Of a DNA stretch of 64,000 bases, positions 25,806-34,792 are shown piece after piece. Positions within the stretch are counted from its first letter, which is position 1. The number at the start of each line of letters is the position of its first letter. Position numbers and translations under genes: made by a program. The DNA comes from Pseudomonadota bacterium. Lineage in GTDB: Bacteria > Myxococcota_A > Polyangia > Polyangiales > Polyangiaceae. The notes under the pieces were generated by a model. That model saw only the letters and a list, made by a program, of their open reading frames with translations. It ran no database searches and was not told the origin of the DNA. The stretch is from the NCBI GenBank assembly GCA_023402175.1, contig JAEXCN010000577.1, positions 1-64,000 on the forward strand, given 5' to 3'.

Positions 25806-27752
25806 TCAGTTGGCGCCGAGGTCGACGAGCTCGGTGCCGCCGGCGTACGCGTAGCTCACGAACGAGTCGAAGCCGTAGACGAGCACGCCGATGGGATAGT
25901 CCGACTGGACACGGTGCACGCCGTCGTTCTGCCGACCGGGGGAGACGTTGTTCGGCGAGGTCTGCTGCGGGTCCACGACCGGGAACGACAGCTGACAGCG
26001 ATACACGGTGAAGGGCGGGTCCTTCGCTTTGCGCGTCTTCTCGTCGAGGCCGTCGCCCGGGGCGACCTCGCAGACCTTGCCGTCGACCGGCAGCCCGTCG
26101 ACATACACGGTGGCGCCGAACGGCGCCGTGATGACGAGGAAGTCGAACGCGTATTTGTCCGGGGTGAGAAGGATGTAGTCGTTCCGCCACTGCTCGGTCG
26201 GCGGAACGAACGTGAGGCTCGGGTCTCCGCCGGGCAGGCCCCGGACGACGCCGGCAGCTTCCTGGCTCACCTGGACGTCGGCGACGATGACCGGCTTGTC
26301 CGCGGTCAGCGTGAAATCCTGCATCGCGTGGATCGTGACGTTCGCGCCCTCGCCTTCGAGCGTGAACGAGTCCCACGGGACGGGGAGGGTGGTCTTCACC
26401 GTCGTCGTCTCGCTGCTCGTCGCGACGATTCGATAGAGCTCCGGCTCGGGGAACGGCTGGATGACGGCGCCGGCTGCGGCGACGGCCCGCGCGCGGTTCG
26501 GCATGCGGCCGATGGCGTAGCTCTTCCCGACGGCGCGAAGCGGAGTGACCTGCTCCTCGAGGTGATCGGCGCAGCACGCACGCTGCGCGAGCGTCTGGAA
26601 GAACGGCGCGTCGCTCGCCTCGCTGCCGACGTAGACCGCGATCGGCGCGGTCGTGTCGATGATCGAGCCCGTGAAGTCCGCGTTGAACTCGCCCGTCTCG
26701 AGGTTCAGGACCTCGAACGGTTGGAGCACCGCTTCGGCTTCGCCGCCCTTCGGGACGCCGTTCGGGAACGGGCCGCCGGGGACGATGCGCGCCGTCGTCT
26801 TGAAATGGACCTTCGTATTGGGCGCCGTTCCGACGATCGTGAGGAACGCGCGGAGGTCGGTGCCGAAGTTCGTGTCCGGATCTTCGCTGCGGGCGATCGT
26901 CTGCGGCCATCCGGCGACGACGTAGGCACGTCCGCTCCCGCCAAGCGCCGCGGTCGGGAGCAGAAGCGAGGCCTCGTTCGAGAAGACGTTCACGTTCTCG
27001 AGCGGATTGAACTGGTAGGCGACGATCGGCACGTCGGACCGGATCCGGAACGCGCCGCGGGTGAGCGCCGTGTGCGTGCCGCCGTTCGGAACGTCGGGCG
27101 GCGATCCATCGACTTCCTTCGGTCCGAGCTTGAAGATCTCGAGCCCGCGGATGCCGACGCTGGCCGTGCCGACGACGCGGATGTTCGCCGGCTCTCCGGG
27201 TTTCGCGATGTCTTCCTCGATCGTGACCCTGGCAGCGAGATCGGGCTGCGGGTTCGATACGATCACGGCAAACTGCTGGAGCGCCGCGTTGCCCTGGCTG
27301 GTGACGGCGTTGTCGAGGTCGACCGGCCAGTACTCGCAGCCGATGTTCGACTTCTGTCGCGTCGCCTCCTCGCAGAGCTGCGTGCAGATCCCGCGACGGC
27401 AGGCGACGCCGCGATCGCCGTCGCACGTCTCGGTCGGCGTGCGCTTCTGCCCGTCGGGATCGCACTGCATGACGCTCGAGCCTTCGCACGTGAGCTCGCC
27501 CGGCAGGCACGGCGTGCACTTCAGGAATTGAGGCGCGCAGGCTTCCCCGCGCGCCCCGCAATCGTCGAGGACGACCGGCACGTTCTGCTCGCAACGGACG
27601 AGCGAGGCACCTCGGCACTCGACGACGCCCTCGGTGCAGACCTTCGTCAGGGGCTCGGTGAGATCCCGATACGCCGGATCGAAGCGGCACGAAGGTGTCG
27701 CCGCGAGAAGTGCCAGGACCGCGGCCGTGAGACCGCCGAGCTTGCGCCACAT
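25806..27752 (-). CDS. IgGFc-binding-type surface lipoprotein
   Basis: 648 residues with a signal peptide and lipobox (ATPSC). Residues 35-135 form a Cys-rich region with spaced pairs (VECRGASLVRCEQ, CTPCLPGELTCEG, VACRRGICTQLC). The remainder matches the IgGFc-binding N-terminal type: RIRSDVPIVAYQFNPLEN, SNEASLLLPT, FLTIVGTAPNTKV and the closing PIGVLVYGFDSFVSYAYAGG. It starts 16 nt after the IPT/TIG gene stop, so the two are co-transcribed. It has the same architecture as the protein at 8408-10192. Probable cell-surface adhesin. Confidence 0.85.
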   Translation of the reverse strand: MWRKLGGLTAAVLALLAATPSCRFDPAYRDLTEPLTKVCTEGVVECRGASLVRCEQNVPVVLDDCGARGEACAPQFLKCTPCLPGELTCEGSSVMQCDPDGQKRTPTETCDGDRGVACRRGICTQLCEEATRQKSNIGCEYWPVDLDNAVTSQGNAALQQFAVIVSNPQPDLAARVTIEEDIAKPGEPANIRVVGTASVGIRGLEIFKLGPKEVDGSPPDVPNGGTHTALTRGAFRIRSDVPIVAYQFNPLENVNVFSNEASLLLPTAALGGSGRAYVVAGWPQTIARSEDPDTNFGTDLRAFLTIVGTAPNTKVHFKTTARIVPGGPFPNGVPKGGEAEAVLQPFEVLNLETGEFNADFTGSIIDTTAPIAVYVGSEASDAPFFQTLAQRACCADHLEEQVTPLRAVGKSYAIGRMPNRARAVAAAGAVIQPFPEPELYRIVATSSETTTVKTTLPVPWDSFTLEGEGANVTIHAMQDFTLTADKPVIVADVQVSQEAAGVVRGLPGGDPSLTFVPPTEQWRNDYILLTPDKYAFDFLVITAPFGATVYVDGLPVDGKVCEVAPGDGLDEKTRKAKDPPFTVYRCQLSFPVVDPQQTSPNNVSPGRQNDGVHRVQSDYPIGVLVYGFDSFVSYAYAGGTELVDLGAN

Positions 27753-27768
27753 GTTCCGAGTGCCGCGT

Positions 27769-29847
27769 TTAGTACACGCCCCCGAGGCTGTCGAACGCGT
27801 AGGCGCTCCACGGCCCGGTGCTCAGCTGTCCGTAGCGGAGCCGCCCGTAATCGAACTGCTCGATACGTGCAACATACACGGTGGTCGAGATCGCGCCCGG
27901 AACGAGCCCGAGCGGATCGGGGCTGGCGATCGACGCGAGGTCCGGCACGTTGAACGATGTCTTGCCGCCTGGGGCCACGATCGTCCACGTGACGAGCCCG
28001 GCTCCGGAAGCGATCTGGGTGACCGACAGATCGACTGGCCCGGTCGCGCCGGAGAACTCGACGTGCTTTCCGTTCCAGACCCCCGCTCCCGGTTGCCCCA
28101 GCACGGGCACACCGAGAAACCCGCCGAGCGAGACGGGCGTGTTCGCATTCGTCGTGCGGATGCGACCTACGACGCTCGCTGGGAGTTGCTGATCGGGCCC
28201 CGTCGCCGCCACGCCTCCGACGACGTATTGCTCGCCGGCCATCGCGTGGTCGAGCGCAGGCACGCCGAGGAACGGCATCGTCGCGGGCGCTGGAAGCGTC
28301 GTCGAGCGCGTCCCCCGCGGGAGGATCGCGTACCCGGCGGCGCCGAGCGTCGTTGCGATCGAGCCGGTGAACCGATCCGGGCCGCGTGGGCCGGGAGCAG
28401 GAGGCTGCGCGCTGATCGTGACCTGATGATCGAAGAGCACGTCCATCTTCACGTCGACGCCCTGCACGCGCGACTGGGCAGGGACGGCAACGCCGCGTGC
28501 GACACCCATCGAATACGGGATGAACTTCGGCGGCGACTCGCTCCGGTCCTCGATGCCCGCGACGATGTACAGCGTCACGTTCCCGGGAAAGACGAGGATC
28601 GAGTAGCCGTACCCAGTCGAGCCTTCCGCATCGGGCGTGATCGCCGCGCTCGCCGGCGGGAGCTGGAACGTCTGGTTCGGCGACGACGCTGCCTCGAACA
28701 CGTATGCCGCGCGACGCTCGGTAGGCTTGTTCGGAAGCGGAACCGTCGACCATCCGGCGCGCTCGAACTCACCGCCGCCGGGGAACACGAGCTGACCCTC
28801 GATGAAGCCGCCGTAGCGCTGTCGACCCGGGATCGAGGGCGGATCGCCGTCAGCGCAGGAGGGATCGAGCACCGGTGACAGATACGCCGTGACGGTGTCG
28901 ACGGGGACGTCGACGAACGTGACGGGCTGATGGCACTTCGCGGCGACGGTGACGGTGACCTTGTCGTCGGTGATGCCGTCGATTTCGACGACGCCGCTCG
29001 CGCTCGTCTTCGCGATCTTTGCCGTCGCGGCGTCATCGCCGGCGATCGCGTACGCTGCCGGGATGGGCCCGCCCGTGAGCAGGTCGTACGCGAGCACCTT
29101 CACACGGCCCGAGAGCGCGCCGCCGGAGAGGCCTCCGCGGTAGCCGTCGGTCGAGTCCGAATAGGTGAACGCGTCGCGCGCCTGGATCGGCGGAGCATCG
29201 AGCGGCGTCACGACGACGTCCTTCGAGCCCGGCGTGCCGACGGGAGTGACGCACTCGAGCTTCGTCGGTGAGCTGACGACGACGTCCGTGCAATCGACGC
29301 CGCCGATCGTGACCTTCGTCCCGGCGCCCCAGCTCGTTCCGCTGCCCGTGATCGCGATCCGCGTTCCGCCGCTCGTCGCGCCGCTGTCGGGGACGACGAC
29401 GAATGCGTCGTAGTAGAAGCCATTCTTCAGGACCCGCTCTTTCGCGGTCGCCTCGTCGCGGATCTTCACGTCGACGAAGCCAGGCGGTCCTGACGGCACC
29501 ACGATCGCGGCGCGTGTCGGATCGCTCGCGAGGAGCGATCCGGGCTCGATTTCTACGCCGCCGATGAACACGCGGAGCTTCGACGAGAAGCCTCGCCCGT
29601 CGATCCGGGCGCGCGTGCCGCCGGAGAAGGGACCGTGCGACGGCGTGAGTCCGTCGATCGCGAACGGGTCACCGATGTCGGCGTCGGTCCGGACGAAGCC
29701 GGCGTCACCGGACAGATCGATCGAGCCGCCGGCGGCGTCCCCGTCGGGCAGGAGTGCCGGTCCCGTCCCGGAGAAACATGCCGCGACGAGGCCCAGGCCG
29801 AGCGGCCCGATGACCAACGAAAGAAGCCGGAGCTTGCTCGAAGCCAC
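27769..29847 (-). CDS. IPT/TIG-domain lipoprotein
   Basis: 692 residues with a signal peptide ending in lipobox VAAC. An acidic linker is followed by two tandem IPT/TIG immunoglobulin-like domains: IDGLTPSHGPFSGGTRARIDGRGF (about 65-150) and PDSGATSGGTRIAITGSG (about 152-230). After that comes a carboxypeptidase-regulatory-like beta domain (VKVLAYDLLTGGPIPAAYA) and a long beta-rich C-terminus without a recognised name. It is the first gene of a two-gene operon with the IgGFc-type protein. Likely extracellular scaffold or adhesin. Confidence 0.82.
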   Translation of the reverse strand: MASSKLRLLSLVIGPLGLGLVAACFSGTGPALLPDGDAAGGSIDLSGDAGFVRTDADIGDPFAIDGLTPSHGPFSGGTRARIDGRGFSSKLRVFIGGVEIEPGSLLASDPTRAAIVVPSGPPGFVDVKIRDEATAKERVLKNGFYYDAFVVVPDSGATSGGTRIAITGSGTSWGAGTKVTIGGVDCTDVVVSSPTKLECVTPVGTPGSKDVVVTPLDAPPIQARDAFTYSDSTDGYRGGLSGGALSGRVKVLAYDLLTGGPIPAAYAIAGDDAATAKIAKTSASGVVEIDGITDDKVTVTVAAKCHQPVTFVDVPVDTVTAYLSPVLDPSCADGDPPSIPGRQRYGGFIEGQLVFPGGGEFERAGWSTVPLPNKPTERRAAYVFEAASSPNQTFQLPPASAAITPDAEGSTGYGYSILVFPGNVTLYIVAGIEDRSESPPKFIPYSMGVARGVAVPAQSRVQGVDVKMDVLFDHQVTISAQPPAPGPRGPDRFTGSIATTLGAAGYAILPRGTRSTTLPAPATMPFLGVPALDHAMAGEQYVVGGVAATGPDQQLPASVVGRIRTTNANTPVSLGGFLGVPVLGQPGAGVWNGKHVEFSGATGPVDLSVTQIASGAGLVTWTIVAPGGKTSFNVPDLASIASPDPLGLVPGAISTTVYVARIEQFDYGRLRYGQLSTGPWSAYAFDSLGGVY

Positions 29848-29866
29848 GCGTGAAGACTACGCGCGA

Positions 29867-29911
29867 AATCGCCCCGAGGCACGCGCGGAGCACGAGTGCC
29901 TCGAGGCGATT
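29867..29911 (-). terminator. 16-bp hairpin between lipoprotein units
   Basis: Arms 29867-29882 (AATCGCCCCGAGGCAC) and 29896-29911 (GTGCCTCGAGGCGATT) pair with one mismatch around a 13-nt loop. It sits 64 nt past the stop of the small lipoprotein on the minus strand and just before the IPT/TIG gene, so it should separate those units. Confidence 0.65.
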
Positions 29912-29974
29912 GGTGAAGCCGGGACGACGGCGAGCCGCCTCTTCCGAGGAGGGAGGAGGGAGGCGCGCGGCCGC

Positions 29975-30592
29975 TCACTCGAACGAGACCCGGACCGTCC
30001 AGGGGCGGACGTCGTTCGCGTTGCCTTGGCCGTTGCTCATGTCCCACTTCAGCGTGAACAGGTACGCCTGCCCCGGCTTGACCTTCGTCCTCGGGGCCTT
30101 GTCGCTGAACGACATGTTGAAGTTGTCCGTCCCGCCCTGGCCGTTGTCGCCGCCGTTCTTCGGGATCGTGACCGTATAGTTGACCTTACCCTTCGTCTCT
30201 TCGTGGTCGATGATCATGTCGGTCACGCCCTGGGGCGCGATGATCTTCAGGACATCGACGTCCTGCGAGCCGGTGAGCTCGCCGGTCATGCACTTCTCGA
30301 GCACGCTCGCCTGCGCTTCCGCGTTGTTCGGCTCCTTCTCCTTGCCGCACTCCGGCGGCTTCTCCGCAGGCGGCTGCTGCGGCTGCTTGACGACCGGCGG
30401 CGGTGACGCGGCGATGTTGTCGTCCGGCGTCTTCTCGCTCTTCTGCGGCTGAGGGGGAGGCTCCTTCGGGTCGCTGAGCGGGGGAACCTCCACGGAGTTG
30501 TTTTCTGGCGGCGGAGGGACTGTCGGAGACGAAGCAGAACACGCAACGATTCCAAGCCCCAACGCGGCACATGTATACTTGAGCGCAAACAT
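29975..30592 (-). CDS. Small proline-rich lipoprotein with PPC-like domain
   Basis: 205 residues from ATG 30592, with signal peptide and lipobox (IVAC). Residues 20-80 are Pro/Lys/Glu-rich, a likely periplasm- or wall-spanning linker. The C-terminal 120 residues (KEPNNAEAQASVLEKCMTG, then TGSQDVDVLKIIAP) resemble bacterial pre-peptidase C-terminal type domains, which have the 'EPNN...A' opening and a 'DxDxF/LK' strand. It lies downstream of the helicase gene but is separated by a hairpin. Role unknown. Confidence 0.75.
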   Translation of the reverse strand: MFALKYTCAALGLGIVACSASSPTVPPPPENNSVEVPPLSDPKEPPPQPQKSEKTPDDNIAASPPPVVKQPQQPPAEKPPECGKEKEPNNAEAQASVLEKCMTGELTGSQDVDVLKIIAPQGVTDMIIDHEETKGKVNYTVTIPKNGGDNGQGGTDNFNMSFSDKAPRTKVKPGQAYLFTLKWDMSNGQGNANDVRPWTVRVSFE

Positions 30593-30643
30593 GAATTTGC
30601 GCCGGCTGCACGGCCGGTTCCATGCGGACGCGGATCGTCGCGC

Positions 30644-30671
30644 GAGCATCGTCGTCGCGATGACGATGCTC
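30644..30671 (-). terminator. Perfect 10-bp hairpin after the helicase gene
   Basis: GAGCATCGTC (30644-30653) and GACGATGCTC (30662-30671) are exact complements around an 8-nt loop. It lies 52 nt beyond the helicase stop on the minus strand. Confidence 0.6.
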
Positions 30672-30723
30672 CCGGATCGCCGACGTGCGCCTCGATCGTA
30701 CGGAGCGATGGCGGTCGGGAGCG

Positions 30724-33210
30724 TCAGCCAGTAGCGAGCGCCCGAACCCCGCCGAGCGCGCGCCGCATGAGCTCGATGGCGACGGCTTTCCGCCCACGCG
30801 CTTGGCTCGACTTCGCACGTTGTGGCGCGACGGGGGGCACACTGCCGAGCATCGGCGGCGCCTCGATCGCTGGGCCCACGCATCCTGGACATCCGGACGC
30901 GCAGGGACAGCCCTCGACGAGGCGCAGCGCGCGTGCGAGCAGCAGATCGCGCTGCGCAAAGATGCGTTCGGCGAGGCCGATGCCGCCCGGCGTGTGCTCG
31001 TAGAGGAAGAGCGTCGGGCTGTACCCCGGCGCCGGGCCGCCGCGAACGCGCCGCGGGATGGGGACGGGCGCGTCTTCGTCGTCGCTCCCCATGGCTTCGG
31101 GATCGAGCGACGTATCGCCGAGCGTCGTCCCGAGATCGCGCGGGTCGCACATGAGCGCGAGCGTCGCGACGGTCTCGAGCGCGACGCCGACGCCGCGCAG
31201 GCCGTCGATCGCCGCAGCCCGTCCCTCGGGCATCTCCTGACAGACCTCCTCGGGGACGGTGAGCCAGAACGCCGTCGTGTGCATCTGCATCTCGGGCAGA
31301 CGCACGTCGCCGTAGCCCGCATTCTCGTGCGTGTAGAACTTGATCTTCTTGTAGCCGACGACCTTCTCGACGACGGAGACTTCGCCCCATCCCGACGGCC
31401 ACGACGTCGGCATGGGCCCGGCGCCGAACTCTTCGAGGACGTTCACCGTCGTGTACGTCATCGCGTCCGTCCAGTAGTCGGGCTTCACCTTGCGGACGAA
31501 CGCCTTGTGGTTCTCGTAGTCGAACTTCTCGACCTGCCAGCATTCGCCGTCGTGCTGGTAGATCGCTTGTTCGTGCACCATCGTGTGCGCGCCGCGCCAG
31601 TCGATCTCGGCGAGCGTCTTGTCGTGCTCGGCGTCGATGATGACGACGTTGTCCCAGCCGATGCTGCGGAGCGAGACGTTGTTCGCGGGGTACGCGTCGG
31701 CGGCCCAGTGGAAGGTGCCCGCGTTCTCGTGCACGACCTTGTGCTGTTCGAGGAACTCGAGCGCCGAGCCCGTGCTCGCTTCGTCGAGCGTGCCGAACTT
31801 CTCACCGCGCTTGAATGGAAGCTCGAAGGCGGCGCACTTCAAGTGCTGGATCAGGATCTCGGGATTGTCCGGATCGACCCGGGCCTCCTCGACGGGCGCG
31901 CCGAGCAGATACGACGGCTCGCGCGCGAGGTACTGATCGAGCGGCGCGCTCGACGTGACGAGCACGCAGATGCTCCGGCCTTTGCGTCGCCCGGCACGGC
32001 CGAAGCGCTGCCACGTCGCCGCGACCGACCCCGGATATCCGGCGCAGACGACGGCATCGAGCGCACCGATGTCGATCCCGAGCTCGAGGGCGTTCGTCGC
32101 GACGACGCAGAGGATCTCTCCTTCGCGCAGCTTGCGCTCGATCTCGCGCCGTTGCTCCGGCAGGTAGCCGCCGCGATACCCCATGACCTTCGAGGCATCG
32201 ACCTGCGGCGCGACCTTGTCACGCAGGTAGCGGAGCATCACCTCGACGTTGTTGCGCGACTGGCCGAAGACGATCGTTGGGACGCGGGCCTTCACGAGGT
32301 CGGTCGCGAGCATGACCGCCTGCTTCACGCAGCTCGCGCGGATGCCGAGCTCGGCGTTCACGACGGGCGGGTTGTAAAGGAAGACGCGCCGCTCTCCCTG
32401 CGGAGCGCCGCTCTCGGTGATCGCTGCGAGCGACGCATCGTCGAGCGAGAACATGCGCGCAGCGTGCTCGCTCGGATTGCCGATCGTCGCCGTTGCACCG
32501 ACGAGCACCGGATTCGAGCCGTGGAAGCGCGCGACCCGCATCAGACGGCGGATCACGTTCGCGACGTGCGAGCCGAACACGCCCTTGTACGTGTGGAGCT
32601 CGTCGATGACGACGTATCGAAGGTTCTGGAACGTGCGGGCCCAGGCCGTGTGATGCGGGAGGATCCCGGCATGCAGCATGTCCGGGTTCGTGAGCACGAT
32701 GCCGGACTGCTCGCGCGCGGCGCGACGTGCGTCGCCGGGCGTGTCGCCGTCGTAGACGACGGCGCCGCGGTTCAAACCGGCAGAGCGCATCAGCTCGCGC
32801 AGGCTCGACTCCTGGTCGCGGGCGAGCGCTTTCGTCGGATACACGTAGATGGCGCGCGCGTCGGGGTCTTCCAGCTGCGTGGCGAGGACCGGGAGGTGGA
32901 AGCAGTAGCTCTTGCCGCTGGCCGTGGGCGTCGCGACGACGACGCCGCGAGCTCCGCCCTTGATCGCGTCGAACGCGCGCGCCTGGTGCTCGTAGAGCTC
33001 CTCGACGCCGCGCCCGCGGAGCGCGAACGCGAGCTGCGTCGGCAGCGAAGAAGGGAAGGGCGCCATCCGCGCCGTCTTTCCCGGGACGGTCTCGTCCGCC
33101 ATCACGCATGGGCGCACGATCCTGCTCTCGAGCCAGCCATCGAGGACGGCGTCGACGCCACGTGCTGACTCCCACGGCGCCGCAACGCTCTTGCTTCCGC
33201 GCTTGCTCAT
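30724..33210 (-). CDS. DEAD/DEAH-box helicase with DUF1998-type C-terminus (MrfA/Hrq1-like)
   Basis: 828 residues. Superfamily 2 motifs: TPTASGKS (motif I), PTKALARDQ (Ia), TNPDMLH (Ib), DELH (II), GATATI (III), ATNALELGIDIG (V) and QRFGRAGRRKG (VI). The C-terminus has four close cysteines in GCPCASGCPGCVGP, the zinc-binding signature of MrfA/YprA and Hrq1 relatives. In Bacillus, MrfA is a 3'-5' DNA helicase for mitomycin adduct repair together with an MrfB exonuclease. No exonuclease gene is adjacent here. Length is near the family norm; ATG at 33210 is the natural start. Confidence 0.92.
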   Translation of the reverse strand: MSKRGSKSVAAPWESARGVDAVLDGWLESRIVRPCVMADETVPGKTARMAPFPSSLPTQLAFALRGRGVEELYEHQARAFDAIKGGARGVVVATPTASGKSYCFHLPVLATQLEDPDARAIYVYPTKALARDQESSLRELMRSAGLNRGAVVYDGDTPGDARRAAREQSGIVLTNPDMLHAGILPHHTAWARTFQNLRYVVIDELHTYKGVFGSHVANVIRRLMRVARFHGSNPVLVGATATIGNPSEHAARMFSLDDASLAAITESGAPQGERRVFLYNPPVVNAELGIRASCVKQAVMLATDLVKARVPTIVFGQSRNNVEVMLRYLRDKVAPQVDASKVMGYRGGYLPEQRREIERKLREGEILCVVATNALELGIDIGALDAVVCAGYPGSVAATWQRFGRAGRRKGRSICVLVTSSAPLDQYLAREPSYLLGAPVEEARVDPDNPEILIQHLKCAAFELPFKRGEKFGTLDEASTGSALEFLEQHKVVHENAGTFHWAADAYPANNVSLRSIGWDNVVIIDAEHDKTLAEIDWRGAHTMVHEQAIYQHDGECWQVEKFDYENHKAFVRKVKPDYWTDAMTYTTVNVLEEFGAGPMPTSWPSGWGEVSVVEKVVGYKKIKFYTHENAGYGDVRLPEMQMHTTAFWLTVPEEVCQEMPEGRAAAIDGLRGVGVALETVATLALMCDPRDLGTTLGDTSLDPEAMGSDDEDAPVPIPRRVRGGPAPGYSPTLFLYEHTPGGIGLAERIFAQRDLLLARALRLVEGCPCASGCPGCVGPAIEAPPMLGSVPPVAPQRAKSSQARGRKAVAIELMRRALGGVRALATG

Positions 33211-33520
33211 ACTGCCGGCCTTTCCTCGTTCGAGCTGAACCTTTGCCGCTGAACATATAACCAGGTGAAGCGACGACCGACAAGGCCGAGTCGCGGGCCA
33301 AGGCCCGTGCTCCTCTTCGAGCGCGGCCTCTGGGTTCTCACTGGGTTCTCACTGGGCTCTCCCTGGTCTCCCTCTGGTCTCCCTCTGGGCCCCTTGCACG
33401 TGACAGGTCGCACGGGATTGAGTAGGGTTCGCGCTCCATTCTGGGCGTGAGGGCTCCGGTTTTTCGTTGTGGGCTCCGTCTTCGCGAAGGCGCCTGAGGC
33501 TGAACATCCGCGCAACATCG
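33211..33520 (+). promoter_or_regulatory. Divergent promoter region helicase/lspA with an 11-bp minisatellite
   Basis: 310 nt between the outward-facing helicase and lspA genes, without a gene. Its most striking content is six consecutive 11-bp units at 33330-33395 (separate entry). An AT-richer stretch near 33225-33265 (GAACATATAACCAGG) may hold the helicase promoter. Confidence 0.5.
33330..33395. repeat. 11-bp tandem repeat, six units
   Basis: Units start at 33330, 33341, 33352, 33363, 33374 and 33385 with no slippage: CTGGGTTCTCA, CTGGGTTCTCA, CTGGGCTCTCC, CTGGTCTCCCT, CTGGTCTCCCT, CTGGGCCCCTT. Two adjacent pairs are identical. The period equals about one helical turn, so any bound factor would sit on one DNA face. 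It could also simply be a slippage-born minisatellite. Confidence 0.85.
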
Positions 33521-34513
33521 ATGAACGAGAGCTCGAGCCAGAACCTTTCGCCCGACGAAGCCCCGAACACCGGACGTGACGCCGCCATCGACGCGGACGG
33601 TGCGACGTCCGGCGAGGCGCCTGCCGGCGCAACACCTGCCGGCGCAACACCTGCCGGCGCAACGGAGGCGGCGGCCCCCGTCGTCGAAGCGGAGCCGCCG
33701 ATTGCGCCAGGTGTCGAGCGCCTCGGCCGTCCCATCGGGACCGCGAAGGCGATCCCGGAGACGATGCTCGGCCACCGTCCGTCGCCGCTCTTCCTTGCCG
33801 TCGTCTCGGTCGCCTCGCTCGTCGCGGATATCGGAACGAAGCTCTGGGCGGAGCAGAGGCTGGCCGATTATCCCGGCTACGTCACCGTCGTCGAGAATCA
33901 CCTCATGTTCGTGCTCGCCAAGAACAAGGGCGGAGCATGGGGGCTTCTCCAGGGCGAGAGCGAGAACGTCCGTCGGCCGTTCTTCCTCCTCGTCTCGGTC
34001 GCGGCGATCGCGTTCATCGTCACGCTCTATCGGCGCCTCCAGCCGCGCCAGTACGCGCTGAAGTGGGGCTTGCCCCTCGTGCTCGGCGGCGCGCTCGGCA
34101 ACGTCTTCGATCGCATCCGGTACGGCTACGTCATCGACTTCATCGATTACCGCGCCGACTGGATCAAGAAGGGCAACGAGCTCGTCGGGAAGTACTACCC
34201 GAAGCACGTCGTCACCGATCACTGGCCGACGTTCAACGTCGCCGACATCGCGATCTGCGTGGGCGTCGCGCTCATGGCGATCGACATGCTGACCGCGCGC
34301 CGCGGGAAGAAGCTCGTCCCGGCTGCGGATGTCCCGCTCGAGCCGGTGCTCGAGCCGGCCGGAGCGGCTCCGCTCGAAGCGAGCGCCGCGTCCGATGCAG
34401 CGACGCCCGCCGAGGACGCTGCCGCTGCAGGCGAGAGCTCGGCGCTCACGAGCGAAGGCGAGCCTGCTCCGGCTGGCGCGACCGACGTTCCGCCCGCGAA
34501 GCCGACGACCTGA
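33521..34513 (+). CDS. lspA: Signal peptidase II (prolipoprotein peptidase) with long extensions
   Basis: 330 residues, about twice the usual 160-170. The core is clear: LVADIGTKLWAE (first membrane helix), NKGGAWGLLQ, then GNVFDRIRYGYVIDFI and FNVADIAICVG supplying the two catalytic aspartates. The N-terminal 75 residues are Ala/Pro/Glu-rich with three TPAGA repeats, and the C-terminal about 65 residues are Ala/Glu/Pro-rich. Between VIDFI and FNVAD there is a long loop (ADWIKKGNELVGKYYPKHVV) where other LspAs have about ten residues. It cleaves lipoprotein signal peptides in the inner membrane, fitting a lipoprotein-rich genome. Confidence 0.92.
   Translation: MNESSSQNLSPDEAPNTGRDAAIDADGATSGEAPAGATPAGATPAGATEAAAPVVEAEPPIAPGVERLGRPIGTAKAIPETMLGHRPSPLFLAVVSVASLVADIGTKLWAEQRLADYPGYVTVVENHLMFVLAKNKGGAWGLLQGESENVRRPFFLLVSVAAIAFIVTLYRRLQPRQYALKWGLPLVLGGALGNVFDRIRYGYVIDFIDYRADWIKKGNELVGKYYPKHVVTDHWPTFNVADIAICVGVALMAIDMLTARRGKKLVPAADVPLEPVLEPAGAAPLEASAASDAATPAEDAAAAGESSALTSEGEPAPAGATDVPPAKPTT
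33620..33664 (+). repeat. 15-nt coding repeat, three units (lspA)
   Basis: Units at 33620, 33635 and 33650 read CCTGCCGGCGCAACA, differing only in the last base of the third copy. They encode consecutive PAGAT pentapeptides in the disordered N-terminal extension of LspA. Confidence 0.9.
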
Positions 34514-34567
34514 CGGCCTGGCGCGCGCGGCCAGGGGCACGCGCAGCTCCCGACGCGGATCAAATGC

Positions 34568-34600
34568 ATCGAGGGCGAGCCGACTCGGTCGCCCTTCGAT
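34568..34600. terminator. Hairpin between convergent lspA and gmk
   Basis: ATCGAGGGCGA (34568-34578) pairs with TCGCCCTTCGAT (34589-34600) with one bulged base, and the enclosed CCGA/CGG can extend it. It is the best candidate for a bidirectional terminator in this 279-nt convergent gap. The rest of the gap shows no gene. Confidence 0.5.
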
Positions 34601-34792
34601 CCAGTCGCGGCGTCTCGGTCTGTCGGCGATCCACAAGGATCCGACAGCTCCCCCCGCACCCTCGGCGAATCGCGCGCTTGGCGTTGTCACGCCGATTGCT
34701 CGGTGCCCACGGGGGTCATGAGCAGCCAGCGTTCCAAGCCTCACGCACCCGTGGGAAACGAGAGCAGCGCCGCTCGCGCCGCTCGCACCGCG

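Noticed and set aside
25317..27953. 878-codon open frame on the plus strand
   Set aside because: Runs antisense across the IgGFc-type gene and out of frame over the metalloprotease end; no folded-protein pattern.
30685..33168. 827-codon open frame on the plus strand
   Set aside because: Complement of the helicase gene; Arg-rich composition, no domain, no ribosome site.
33330..33395. CRISPR array
   Set aside because: Units are 11 bp with no spacers; no cas genes nearby.
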